DNA from: an uncultured bacterium
Lineage (GTDB): Bacteria > Patescibacteriota > Saccharimonadia > Saccharimonadales > Saccharimonadaceae
Assembly: GCA_903832635.1 (NCBI GenBank)
Contig: CAILCF010000002.1
Span: 71,665 to 135,664 of the forward strand
Direction: 5' to 3'
Length of the DNA stretch: 64,000 nucleotides
Under the pieces are notes generated by a model that was not told the origin of the DNA, did not search any database, and saw only the letters and a program-made list of their open reading frames with translations. Shown piece after piece: positions 23,936 through 32,085 of the stretch (position 1 is the stretch's first letter; every line of letters begins with the position of its first letter). The translations under genes and the position numbers were made by a program.

Positions 23936-24987
23936 TTTTGTTTGGGCGGACTAAATATATGGTTTTTGCGAGCATATTTTTGTACGGCATATGCGAACCA
24001 ATACTCATCTTGCCAACCACGCAAGTGTTCGACCAATCGGTTGGTATTAGCGTGTCTGGCATGTGCTGTCCAGGCGTCAAAAGACATTTGTATGCTGTTT
24101 TTTGAGACTTTGTCCGCCAGCAGGCCGTTTAGTTGTTTGCGGTAGCGTTTTTTAAATCGACGAACACTACTGCCACGCAATCGCATGGAATGCGGGTAAA
24201 TAACATAGCCGACGAAATCGACACCTAATCTGGCTGGGTAGGTACGTATTTTGCGGGGGTTAATGGTTAGATATAGATCGTTGTATAAAAATTCAGTCAT
24301 TGCCTGTTGCCAATCGTGCAATTGGTTTTTTTCTGTATGAAATATCAGGATATCATCCATATAACGGATATAACGACGAATTTTGAGTTGTTGTTTAGCA
24401 TACATATCGGCGTGATGCAGATAAATATTGGCGAATAACTGACTAGTTAAATTGCCGATAGGAATACCTCTAGACCCCTTGGTGTGAAAAAATGAATTTG
24501 GTGCAAAAAGATAGTCATACTCGGTCCCGCTATCGGTTGAGTCAATAATGACATCTAAAAGAGCCAGTAATTTAGGATCGTTGACTTTTTCGGCAAGCAG
24601 TTGCTTTAACCGCGCGTGGTTAACCGAAGCGTAAAATTTCGAAATATCCAGTTTGCAAGCATAAAGCGGTTTTTTTGAACTTCGTAAAAAATATTGTATT
24701 TTGGCGGTTGCGGAATGTGTGCCACGACGCGGCCTGCAAGCATAAGAATCCGGGATAAAATGGCGTTCATAAAATGGGTTAAGGACATCATGAATAGCGT
24801 GGTGAACGATACGGTCACGAAAATCTGGAGCCTGGATATGCCTTAATTTCGGCTCTTTAATAATGCGGTTTCGATATGGTGCCGGTTGATAGCTACCGTT
24901 TACAAGTTCGTTTTGTAATACAAGCAGATTACTCATAAGGTTGTAATTTGAGGCAGCCGCTTTGTCATTTTTGCGTTTGCCAACCAT
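23878..24987 (-). CDS. Diversity-generating-retroelement reverse transcriptase
   Basis: A 369-aa RNA-dependent DNA polymerase. The fingers segment is IIKEPKLRHIQAPDFRDRIV, the first catalytic Asp is in KLDISKFYASV, and the active site is YMDDILIF. Between them, GIPIGNLTSQLFAN has the IGxxxSQ form typical of DGR reverse transcriptases in place of the usual QGxxxSP. No maturase or integrase domain is present, which fits DGR rather than group II intron RTs. It is convergent with avd and the pilin-lectin target and has 51 nt to the gene upstream, so there is no room there for a template repeat. It would make mutagenised cDNA from a template RNA, if one exists in the cell. Confidence 0.9.
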   Translation of the reverse strand: MVGKRKNDKAAASNYNLMSNLLVLQNELVNGSYQPAPYRNRIIKEPKLRHIQAPDFRDRIVHHAIHDVLNPFYERHFIPDSYACRPRRGTHSATAKIQYFLRSSKKPLYACKLDISKFYASVNHARLKQLLAEKVNDPKLLALLDVIIDSTDSGTEYDYLFAPNSFFHTKGSRGIPIGNLTSQLFANIYLHHADMYAKQQLKIRRYIRYMDDILIFHTEKNQLHDWQQAMTEFLYNDLYLTINPRKIRTYPARLGVDFVGYVIYPHSMRLRGSSVRRFKKRYRKQLNGLLADKVSKNSIQMSFDAWTAHARHANTNRLVEHLRGWQDEYWFAYAVQKYARKNHIFSPPKQNQLSLFDDACLFCPPDRRE

Positions 24988-25038
24988 GGCTTTTTTATGA
25001 GCCCTTATAAGTGTGTCATTTTGTACGTACTGTTGGTA

Positions 25039-25959
25039 TTAGTGATGACCGAATTTGATTTCGCGATGTGATTTATTGAAAAAATATCCGACGGTCATGA
25101 GTGTAATCGCTGGCGATATCCAACTCGGTACATTCATACCGAAAGCATCGGACAGCATAATCATTCCTAGAAATAATATCGAATACATTGCACCATTTTT
25201 AAGATAGCGGTATTTCTTTATTCGCTCAATATTACCGACCGTTAGCTGGCGCACGACTAGGGCACCGATTCCGTTCCCGATAACTATCAACGGCACCGAT
25301 AAAGTAAACGCGAACGCTCCTAATACGCCGTCAATCGAAAAAGTTGCGTCAATAGTTTCCAGATATAAAATTTTACTGCCGTCAGATCGTTTCGACTTCG
25401 CTAGCCCCCTTTCGGCAACTTCAGCATTTAGTTTAAATCCATTTGTAATGAAAAACACTGTTGACCCAACGACTGCGCCAAATGCCATCAATGGATTTGT
25501 TTTAAGCGCACACCATACAATAACAGCAAGAATAATTGATACTGTAGCGTAAAACCAAATACCCTGTTTGACAAAAAATCGTTCATGCCATAAACCAAAT
25601 GATTTTGGCTCCATGAATAGCCAGTGAACAAAAAGAAATATTAAGAATATTCCACCACCAGCTAATAAAATTGGAGCAGATTTTTCAACCGCTTCTACGA
25701 CACTGGGACTGTTTGAAAAGGTTGCCGTTAGCGAGCCAATAAAACCCAGTTGTGGCATTGTTGACCAAACAATTACCCATGGCAGTAAACCTCGGACAAC
25801 AAATACTGCGAATAATAACCCCCACACCAAAAACCAACGCCTACCACGTTTGCTCATTCCGCCTAATACATCAGCATTAATAACCGCATTATCAATACTT
25901 GATATGATTTCAAAAAGCGATAATCCAATTACTGTAATTAATAACGTTATAAATTCCAC
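25039..25959 (-). CDS. TerC-like integral membrane protein (DUF475)
   Basis: A 306-aa protein with about eight or nine hydrophobic helices. The acidic membrane motifs SSIDNAVINA (about 20-30) and LETIDATFSIDGVLGAFAFT (about 198-217) are the paired metal-binding signature of the TerC/DUF475 family. Relatives take part in metal (Mn) efflux, tellurite resistance or metal loading of exported proteins. It is the next minus-strand gene upstream of the RT but is more like a housekeeping gene than DGR cargo. Confidence 0.85.
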   Translation of the reverse strand: MEFITLLITVIGLSLFEIISSIDNAVINADVLGGMSKRGRRWFLVWGLLFAVFVVRGLLPWVIVWSTMPQLGFIGSLTATFSNSPSVVEAVEKSAPILLAGGGIFLIFLFVHWLFMEPKSFGLWHERFFVKQGIWFYATVSIILAVIVWCALKTNPLMAFGAVVGSTVFFITNGFKLNAEVAERGLAKSKRSDGSKILYLETIDATFSIDGVLGAFAFTLSVPLIVIGNGIGALVVRQLTVGNIERIKKYRYLKNGAMYSILFLGMIMLSDAFGMNVPSWISPAITLMTVGYFFNKSHREIKFGHH

Positions 25960-26073
25960 GATAAGATTTATTATACACTACAATATTATTGGCATTGGCG
26001 AGACGAGTGGGTGTGTACTTATGAACTTGGCTTGTATGATACAGGCATTAATTTATAATTACTTTTACAAACT

Positions 26074-26742
26074 TTATACGATCTTCCTTTTGAGAAAAAC
26101 CAAATAAACCATATCTTCATCAACATTTAATTGTTCGTCTTGCGATGACCAGCTAATTAACAGATGGATATCGTTAATCATTATAATAACAATCGGCTGA
26201 AAATATTTAAGAAGTTCTTTTATCCATTTATTTTGCGTTTCTTCACTACCGTCAAGTTTCGCCTCGATTTCGTTATTTGTGAAAAAACTGCTTGAATAAC
26301 CATGAACCAATAGCCCGTCTTTTTTTAAGTAATTATAGTCATCAGAGAAGTTTTCAGACCTAGTCCCGCCAAAACTCGTGATAATATCGAATTGACCATT
26401 TGGCTTTATGATTCTTGGCAAACCCATAACATCCGACCTAACATCACAAAAAGTATTTGTTTCGGAATTATCGACGCCCGTAACCGTGGCTTTGGTGTGA
26501 TTTTGTTTAGAAAATTGTTTTATAGAGTTCGTCCCGCAAAACAGATCCAAGACTTTTTTATTACGCAGTATTGGCTCAAACAAATACAAAAAAGCATAGT
26601 TAGATTCTCGTTTATGGATTTTTTCAGTTCTGCTGGTTTTAAACGAAATTTTTTCTATACGGTTTTTCGACTCTGTGTTATTGTGTAGAATATTTATCAA
26701 TTTTTTTTGAATTTCTCGCTCGTTTTCATCTGTTTTGCTCAT
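26074..26742 (-). CDS. Methyltransferase-like protein
   Basis: A 222-aa protein. KKVLDLFCGTNSIKQF resembles a class I SAM-binding loop (I-L-D-L-x-C-G-x-G), and ATVTGVDNSE fits the second strand with its acidic residue. FDIITSFGGTRSENFSDDYNYLKKDGLLVHG matches the order of strands 4 and 5. The Gly-rich loop is imperfect (GTNS for GxGS), so activity is uncertain. A Lys/Glu-rich N-terminus comes first. The substrate is unknown. Confidence 0.5.
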   Translation of the reverse strand: MSKTDENEREIQKKLINILHNNTESKNRIEKISFKTSRTEKIHKRESNYAFLYLFEPILRNKKVLDLFCGTNSIKQFSKQNHTKATVTGVDNSETNTFCDVRSDVMGLPRIIKPNGQFDIITSFGGTRSENFSDDYNYLKKDGLLVHGYSSSFFTNNEIEAKLDGSEETQNKWIKELLKYFQPIVIIMINDIHLLISWSSQDEQLNVDEDMVYLVFLKRKIV

Positions 26743-26851
26743 ACTTTTACTATATCATCAAAAAACAAACGAAATTTCCCCATAGTTATTGTAATTATAT
26801 GGATATACTTTAATCGAGACAAAAGGAAACGGCATCTGCTATCATTGTCTT

Positions 26852-27067
26852 ATGAGTGAAATCGAGTTTATTAATCAAATTCCTGTTAATCTTTCGAGCA
26901 TCCGAAAGCGGCTGCGCTATACTCAACGCGAAGTTGCCAAAATAGCTGATATAGATTCAAATTACTATGCTAAAGTCGAGCGCGGTATTAGTGTGCCATC
27001 GCTAAAAACCATGATTAAAATTGCAAAAGCGCTTGATGTGTCGATTACCGATATCGTCGGATATTAA
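26852..27067 (+). CDS. XRE-family helix-turn-helix regulator
   Basis: 71 residues, almost entirely one Cro/CI-type DNA-binding domain: IRKRLRYTQREVAKIADIDSNYYAKVERGISVPSLKTMIKIAKALDVSI. It ends four bases into the end of the convergent gene at 27064. It may control the nuclease genes facing it or mobile-element functions. Confidence 0.85.
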   Translation: MSEIEFINQIPVNLSSIRKRLRYTQREVAKIADIDSNYYAKVERGISVPSLKTMIKIAKALDVSITDIVGY

Positions 27068-27273
27068 ATTTCGTCTTTTTTCTCTTTGAATTCGTCCATC
27101 TCTTTATGAAGTAGCTCTTCATCGATACGACCAAGATCACGGTACATAAGTTTCGTTCGAATAAGCATCTGGCGTGCATAGATAGGATTAGCATTCTCAG
27201 GATCGTTCTTCTCAAGATCGCGCACCATTTTAGCGATATCATCATCTGTTGGTATATAACCTAGCATGTTCAT
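27064..27273 (-). CDS. Small acidic protein partnered with the Mrr-like nuclease
   Basis: 69 residues, highly charged and helical (DDDIAKMVRDLEKNDPENANPIYARQM to the Glu/Lys-rich tail). Its start overlaps the stop of the nuclease gene by four bases, so the two are translationally coupled. No family is recognised. Confidence 0.6.
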   Translation of the reverse strand: MNMLGYIPTDDDIAKMVRDLEKNDPENANPIYARQMLIRTKLMYRDLGRIDEELLHKEMDEFKEKKDEI

Positions 27274-27839
27274 AGTATAGCACTCCTTCCGCTAGTGTTG
27301 TTTAGTCGTTTCAGCCCCGCACGATCAACAAGTACGCAATCATTCCCGGCAGCTAATCGCTGCGCAACGGCACTATAGGTACTATTCGTAATAACCATAG
27401 CTTGGTCGCAACCGTAGAGCCGTAACCCAGTTATGACCTGGCGGATAGCCTCAGCCTTGACGAGTCCGGGATAGCGTTTAGCCTGGATACCCCAACGCAC
27501 GCCACCCTTTTCAGCTATAATGTCTACCCCGAAATCATATTTTTCCGTTAACGAGACGTTACGGAAACCGTTTTTCCTTAAAAGCTCCGCAACATAACGC
27601 TCAAAATCCAAGCCGTCCATGCTGTCAATATCATGGGGCCTTGCAAAATGACGATTTACCACGAACTTCCAACATAATCGCAATAGAAGCAGACAACCTA
27701 ATACGCCAAGGGCTATATAGGCTATATGTACGAGTTGCGCTCGATGTGTCCATGCGGCTGCACCTACGATAATGACGATAGGAAACAACACATCATTGCT
27801 TTGAGACCGTGAATGCCGCGACATACTACTGCTCCTCAT
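27270..27839 (-). CDS. Membrane-anchored Mrr-type restriction endonuclease-like protein
   Basis: A 189-aa protein. Two hydrophobic segments (about 15-60) are followed by a PD-(D/E)xK nuclease fold: MDGLDFERYVAELLRKNGF, then the catalytic DFGVDIIAEKGGVRWGIQAKRY (Asp, then Q-x-K), then QAMVITNSTYSAVAQRLA. This is the Mrr_cat/restriction endonuclease type IV-like pattern, often used against modified foreign DNA. With the coupled acidic protein and a nearby XRE regulator it could form a small defence unit. A short frame just upstream (ending ELILDEEQ, stop 1 nt before this start) may be a coupled leader but lacks an ATG. Confidence 0.8.
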   Translation of the reverse strand: MRSSSMSRHSRSQSNDVLFPIVIIVGAAAWTHRAQLVHIAYIALGVLGCLLLLRLCWKFVVNRHFARPHDIDSMDGLDFERYVAELLRKNGFRNVSLTEKYDFGVDIIAEKGGVRWGIQAKRYPGLVKAEAIRQVITGLRLYGCDQAMVITNSTYSAVAQRLAAGNDCVLVDRAGLKRLNNTSGRSAIL

Positions 27840-27919
27840 CGAGTATTAGTTCATCGAATGCAACATCAATCTGCTCCAAACCCTTAAGCACGGAGTTCCA
27901 TGTTAGGTCAACGTGGGTC

Positions 27920-27964
27920 ACCAAAGTAATACACTCATCGAATTGATGAGTGTATTACTTTGGT
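27920..27964. repeat. Perfect 20-bp inverted repeat
   Basis: A 20-bp perfect stem (ACCAAAGTAATACACTCATC and its complement) with a 5-nt loop GAATT. Neither side has a clear U-tract. It is much longer and AT-richer than the terminators in the window, so it may be a bidirectional terminator or the footprint of a small element. Confidence 0.65.
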
Positions 27965-27991
27965 ATTTATACGACGAACTTCTTATGTTTT

Positions 27992-28366
27992 TTAAACGCT
28001 AATAACGTCCAATTGGCTAGGTGTTTGATTTTTTAAAAAGCTAATCATACTAATTTGCGCCTCACAATCAATTATCATATTTTGAGCGTAGTCGCGGACA
28101 GATTGGTCTGGACTGGTTGCAACTATGTGCTTGTATAATTTTTCAGCCACGTGGTATAAAAAATTTGCTTCTACGTATCTTTGGTTAGTGAAGGCAACAA
28201 GTGCTTGAGCTTTTGTAAAATCTGCCAACGATTGTTCGGAACAAGCTACCGTTTTATTAGCATTGGCTTGATTAAAGTGATTGACCAAGACACCTGAACC
28301 GGTTGCAATGACTGCAATCATAACAACCGATAACAAAATATATTTAACTTTTATCTTTTTTAACAT
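27992..28366 (-). CDS. Small exported or membrane-anchored protein
   Basis: 124 residues from ATG at 28366, with GGGGGA five bases before it; a TTG at 28378 is less likely. An N-terminal basic stretch plus one hydrophobic helix (YILLSVVMIAVIATGSGVLV) anchors or exports it. The outer part is helical (ADFTKAQALVAFTNQRYVEANFLYHVAEKLYKHIV), similar in feel to a TPR-like hairpin, with two Cys that could pair outside. The function is unknown. Confidence 0.6.
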   Translation of the reverse strand: MLKKIKVKYILLSVVMIAVIATGSGVLVNHFNQANANKTVACSEQSLADFTKAQALVAFTNQRYVEANFLYHVAEKLYKHIVATSPDQSVRDYAQNMIIDCEAQISMISFLKNQTPSQLDVISV

Positions 28367-28471
28367 TGCGTCCCCCAATTTTTTAATGCGCTTATGTTTA
28401 TAAAAGTAATGATACTTACTTTTTTGTACCGAAGCAAATCAGAAAGTTTATTATAAGCAAGAAAAAAGAAC

Positions 28472-28518
28472 AAAAAAAGGACGGACCTTTCTGTGGACAA
28501 AAAGGTCCGTCCTTTTTT
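28472..28518. terminator. Bidirectional terminator with TCCGT repeat
   Basis: AAAAAAGGACGGACCTTT and AAAGGTCCGTCCTTTTTT form a 15-18 bp hairpin with A-tracts on one side and T-tracts on the other. Each arm carries the GGTCCGTCC core seen in the terminator family at 34221, 37212, 45491 and 54937. Confidence 0.75.
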
Positions 28519-28557
28519 GAGCTTTTCTGTGGATAAATAATAATTTTCAAGGATAAT

Positions 28558-28589
28558 GGGAAAGACCGGCGTGAAAGCCATGTCTTTCC
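28558..28589 (-). terminator. Hairpin after the metallophosphoesterase gene
   Basis: GGGAAAGAC pairs with GTCTTTCCC directly after the TAA stop at 28590. There is no long U-tract; it may stabilise the 3' end or act with the terminator at 28472-28518. Confidence 0.5.
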
Positions 28590-30065
28590 CTAGTTAACAG
28601 GATAAAGAACTACACTCTTGACGTGTTTTAGGTCGTAGAACTCAAGGGTGACTACTGCAGTCAGTTTGGGGTTAGGACCGCTACTGAAGTCAAGAATTTG
28701 GTAGGTGTAGACTGTTCCTCGGCTGACACCATCCAATCCGGAAGCACCACCCGTGCCGCAGTCGACCAGGGTAACGGTGCCGTCAGTTTTATGACTGGCG
28801 ATGTGGTCGTGACCATAGACAACGGTCAAGTATCGCTTTTCGGTTTTGGCGAGGTTTATTAACTCTTTGGCTTGGTCAATATTGTGCACAACGACCAGGT
28901 TCGCAGGATTGTCCTTTATGAACCAGGCCTTTACCAGAGACTTCGAGCTATCTTGAAGTAGCGCAGGAGTTGCCACCAGCGAGTCGTCGTATGCTGTCGG
29001 GTCACTTTGACCGATTACGCCTACACCACCAATGTTTACCTGTTGGTCATCGAGCAAATTATAGCCCATTTGACCGAAAGTTTTCATAGTAGCAGTACTC
29101 TCGTGGTTCCCACCGATGAAATAGACCGGTATCTTACTGGTGTTCAGAGCATTATCGAACAAGTGGGATTCCCACGAAAAACCACCATTGGTGATGTCTC
29201 CGGCCAAAATTACAGCCGAAAAATCATCAGCAGTGTTGACAAGCTGATTAACTATTTGCATGCCTACAACGTTGTCGTGGATATCACTCGCGACTAGAAT
29301 CTGAGTTCCAGTGTCACTGGGCTTACTGGTAGCCAGACTATTCATCTGGTTACTGAGAATTACAGCCCCGTCAACGAAGTTCTGTAAAAGCCCCTTCTTT
29401 AGACGATAGCCACTAGCAACGTTTTCGACGTACGGGACAGCCCTTGACAAATCTTGGGCAATCTCACCGGTGTAGCTTATCTTGGGAGCATTATCCAGTG
29501 TTAGGTATGATATTCCAACAATCACCAACACTGGTGTCACGAAACAGACAACAGACCACTTGACAATCTTCCATTTAAACCAATACCCCCAACTCCAGCC
29601 GATTGTTATTCCCGCCGCGAGTCCGATAAGTACAACTATTAGGACTCTGGTGACAAGAAATACAATAAACGCATCAACGGCGTCGTACTTGAATTTGCTA
29701 ACTTTGGTTTTGAAGGTATTTGGTAGATCCTGCCCAGTAGTGATGTCACGTTTTAGAACCAGGTTCATCTTGAGGTTGATTGGGACGGCGTGTGTACGGA
29801 AATTCACGGAACCGATAGGTCCCAGCGAAAACTGCACATAACCGCCACCCCTAGATCCGGTTGCAAGTTGGTATGACAAGTTGCCTTGTGGAACCGTGAA
29901 TTGCATCGGGGCAACGAGCAAAATGAACATAGCCCCGCCGAACAAAAACACAGACACTACAAAACAACCCTTTGTCAATACCTTCCTGTTGGCTTTTATA
30001 CCAGATGGGATATTACGCAGCCCGGTAAGGACTGCCTTGGTCTTGCGCTTTGCAAAACACAGCAT
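28590..30065 (-). CDS. Membrane-anchored metallophosphoesterase
   Basis: A 491-aa protein with three or more membrane helices in the first 210 residues (KGCFVVSVFLFGGAMFILLV and two further segments). The C-terminal calcineurin-like domain has the full metal-site series: SDIHDN, AGDITNGG, GGNHES, a later VVHN and GHDHIAS. The ATG at 30065 has GGTGGTGGGG upstream; an in-frame ATG at 30113 would add 16 residues. G+C is higher than in the core genes. The active site would face outward after the last helix. The substrate is unknown (nucleotide, phospholipid headgroup or polyphosphate are all possible). Confidence 0.85.
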   Translation of the reverse strand: MLCFAKRKTKAVLTGLRNIPSGIKANRKVLTKGCFVVSVFLFGGAMFILLVAPMQFTVPQGNLSYQLATGSRGGGYVQFSLGPIGSVNFRTHAVPINLKMNLVLKRDITTGQDLPNTFKTKVSKFKYDAVDAFIVFLVTRVLIVVLIGLAAGITIGWSWGYWFKWKIVKWSVVCFVTPVLVIVGISYLTLDNAPKISYTGEIAQDLSRAVPYVENVASGYRLKKGLLQNFVDGAVILSNQMNSLATSKPSDTGTQILVASDIHDNVVGMQIVNQLVNTADDFSAVILAGDITNGGFSWESHLFDNALNTSKIPVYFIGGNHESTATMKTFGQMGYNLLDDQQVNIGGVGVIGQSDPTAYDDSLVATPALLQDSSKSLVKAWFIKDNPANLVVVHNIDQAKELINLAKTEKRYLTVVYGHDHIASHKTDGTVTLVDCGTGGASGLDGVSRGTVYTYQILDFSSGPNPKLTAVVTLEFYDLKHVKSVVLYPVN

Positions 30066-30281
30066 GTCCCCACCACCTTTGATGTCAAGGTACTTTTTTC
30101 TTCCTAATAACATTACCTATTGAATATGTACATAACATATTAGTCAAGCATGCAAATTATTATGTAAGAATTAAAAACCAACAAAGAACAGATGTATTTA
30201 AGTTTTACACAATGGCTAACTGGACGCTGGATTGTAAATAGAGTAAACTTAAAAATGATAAACATAAACGATTTATAACAG

Positions 30282-31082
30282 ATGGCGAGCGACAAAAAAC
30301 TCATTATAGCTAATTGGAAGATGAACCTCGATATGCACGAGGCTAGTTTGTATCTACATAAACTATCGAAAATGGTAAAAGTCCATCGAGACATCGAAGT
30401 CGTTTTGGCTCCAACATCATTGACATTACAGTCGCTAAGTCTGCAAGTTAATCTGAAACAGTTCAAACTGGCAGCTCAGAATTTTTATTGGCGCGACTCC
30501 GGACCATATACTGGTGAAATATCGGCGACGCAGCTGCGCGGAATCGTGCAATATGCTTTGGTTGGTCATTCCGAACGACGCCATGTTTTTAACGAAAATG
30601 ACAAAGATATCCGTAATAAAGTCGCTGCAGCGATTAGAAATAATATCCGACCAATTTTATGTGTAGGTGAAACTGCTTGGGAACATGCTAATAACGAAAC
30701 CAGGGATGTCATCCATGATCAGTTGGCAGGTGGTTTGGCTAATATTACCAGTGAAGAACTTGATAAAATAGTTATTGCTTACGAACCGGTCTGGGCAATT
30801 AGTGCCGGACAAGGATCTACGCCTGTTAACGTTTTACCGGACGATGTACAGATGGCGTTTCAAGCAGTTCGCAGTCAGATAAAACATCTTTACGGAGAAA
30901 AAGCTTCCGATTCAATCCAGGTTCTTTACGGTGGTAGCGTAACTGGTGATAGTGTGGCTGATTATCTGGCCTTACCTGGCGTAAATGGTTTACTAGTTGG
31001 CTGGGCCAGCTTGAACGCTAACACATTTAATGAAATACTAGAAATAGCACATAAAAGCGCATCCGCGAAGAAAAAAGATTAG
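30282..31082 (+). CDS. tpiA: Triose-phosphate isomerase
   Basis: A 266-aa TIM barrel interconverting dihydroxyacetone phosphate and glyceraldehyde 3-phosphate. The catalytic Lys is in IIANWKMN, the His in LVGHSERR and the Glu base in IAYEPVWAI. The phosphate-binding segments VLYGGSV and LLVGWASL are present. Loop 6 reads AISAGQ rather than the common AIGTGK, a tolerated variant. It begins the core block after the accessory genes and is followed 11 nt later by a tail-anchored protein gene with an AGAGGTGG site. Confidence 0.95.
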   Translation: MASDKKLIIANWKMNLDMHEASLYLHKLSKMVKVHRDIEVVLAPTSLTLQSLSLQVNLKQFKLAAQNFYWRDSGPYTGEISATQLRGIVQYALVGHSERRHVFNENDKDIRNKVAAAIRNNIRPILCVGETAWEHANNETRDVIHDQLAGGLANITSEELDKIVIAYEPVWAISAGQGSTPVNVLPDDVQMAFQAVRSQIKHLYGEKASDSIQVLYGGSVTGDSVADYLALPGVNGLLVGWASLNANTFNEILEIAHKSASAKKKD

Positions 31083-31093
31083 AGGTGGTATAG

Positions 31094-32056
31094 ATGAAAG
31101 ATTTTGATTTTGATGAGATAGATCGGGCGGTAAACTCCGTCAGTTCGAGTAATAATACATCAGATGCTGATGTCAAACCCGACGATGTTGCAAGTCAAAC
31201 AGATGAATCTATAACATCAAAACCAGTATCGGAAACAGCACCATCAACTCCCGCCCTTGCTGGGCGTCGTAGTTCAGGGCAGTTTATGGACGTTGTTCAC
31301 CCTTCTTCGGATATGCGTCGCTCTTCAACCAAGTCGTTCGAACGACCTGTGAATTTACCTAGCAAAACACAGTCGGAATCAGTCGAACAAACACCACCGG
31401 TTGTTGAGCAAAAAGCAGAAAAATCGGAATTACCAACTCCTACAATTGAAAGCAATGTCTGGGGTGAACCAAAAACTGAATCCGAGGATGCCGATATTGA
31501 TAAAATCAGCGAGGATTTAAATAGCGAAATTGACCACAAATCAGACGACCTACCGGATACCCCATTTATTTCTGGGACCAAGGTTGAAAAACGACCGCTT
31601 GGGGCATTTTCGACGGAACCACAAGAAGTTGAGCCAAGTACGGATGGCCCAAGCGAATTGGAAGAACATAAGGATAAATCGCTACCCGACGAGCTTCAGG
31701 ACAAAATTTTATCAATTGAATCTAACGAAAGCAAACCCGAGCTGGAACCCGAAAAAGAACCTGTGGAACCTCCGGAAAAACTGGAAGTTACTGAAAAAAT
31801 CGAAAAACCGATAATCCCGACAACCGAAACCAAGCCTGTGGCTACAACTTCGATAACCCAACAGTACAAAGAAAAACCCAGTACAGGCGATAGGGATAGC
31901 GGACCGATTTATGATACAAATTCGTACCATAAACCTCTGGTCTCACCAATAAAAAAGAAATCAAGTTGGTCAGTAATTATTTGGATTTTAGCAATACTTG
32001 TTGTTGGTGTTGGTGCCGGTGTTTTGGTGTATTACTTCGTTCGACCGATACTTTAA
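31094..32056 (+). CDS. Acidic low-complexity protein with C-terminal membrane anchor
   Basis: 320 residues. About 290 are disordered, rich in Glu, Pro, Ser, Thr and Lys (runs such as KPELEPEKEPVEPPEKLE). They are followed by one hydrophobic helix (WSVIIWILAILVVGVGAGVLVYYFV) at the very C-terminus. No domain is recognised. The topology is tail-anchored, with most of the chain probably in the cytoplasm. It is in a likely operon with tpiA and precedes pcrA by 29 nt. Low complexity of this kind evolves fast, so homology would be hard to see. Confidence 0.7.
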   Translation: MKDFDFDEIDRAVNSVSSSNNTSDADVKPDDVASQTDESITSKPVSETAPSTPALAGRRSSGQFMDVVHPSSDMRRSSTKSFERPVNLPSKTQSESVEQTPPVVEQKAEKSELPTPTIESNVWGEPKTESEDADIDKISEDLNSEIDHKSDDLPDTPFISGTKVEKRPLGAFSTEPQEVEPSTDGPSELEEHKDKSLPDELQDKILSIESNESKPELEPEKEPVEPPEKLEVTEKIEKPIIPTTETKPVATTSITQQYKEKPSTGDRDSGPIYDTNSYHKPLVSPIKKKSSWSVIIWILAILVVGVGAGVLVYYFVRPIL

Positions 32057-32085
32057 TCTTATATTTTAAGCTATAATAGATATTA

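Noticed and set aside
23878..24987. Group II intron or retron reverse transcriptase
   Set aside because: No maturase/HNH domain or msr/msd region; the IGxxxSQ motif, avd and lectin-fold target point to a DGR.
27840..27930. Short minus-strand frame ending ELILDEEQ one nt before the Mrr-like gene
   Set aside because: It looks protein-like and tightly spaced, but lacks an ATG and begins in the 20-bp hairpin; only mentioned with the nuclease.
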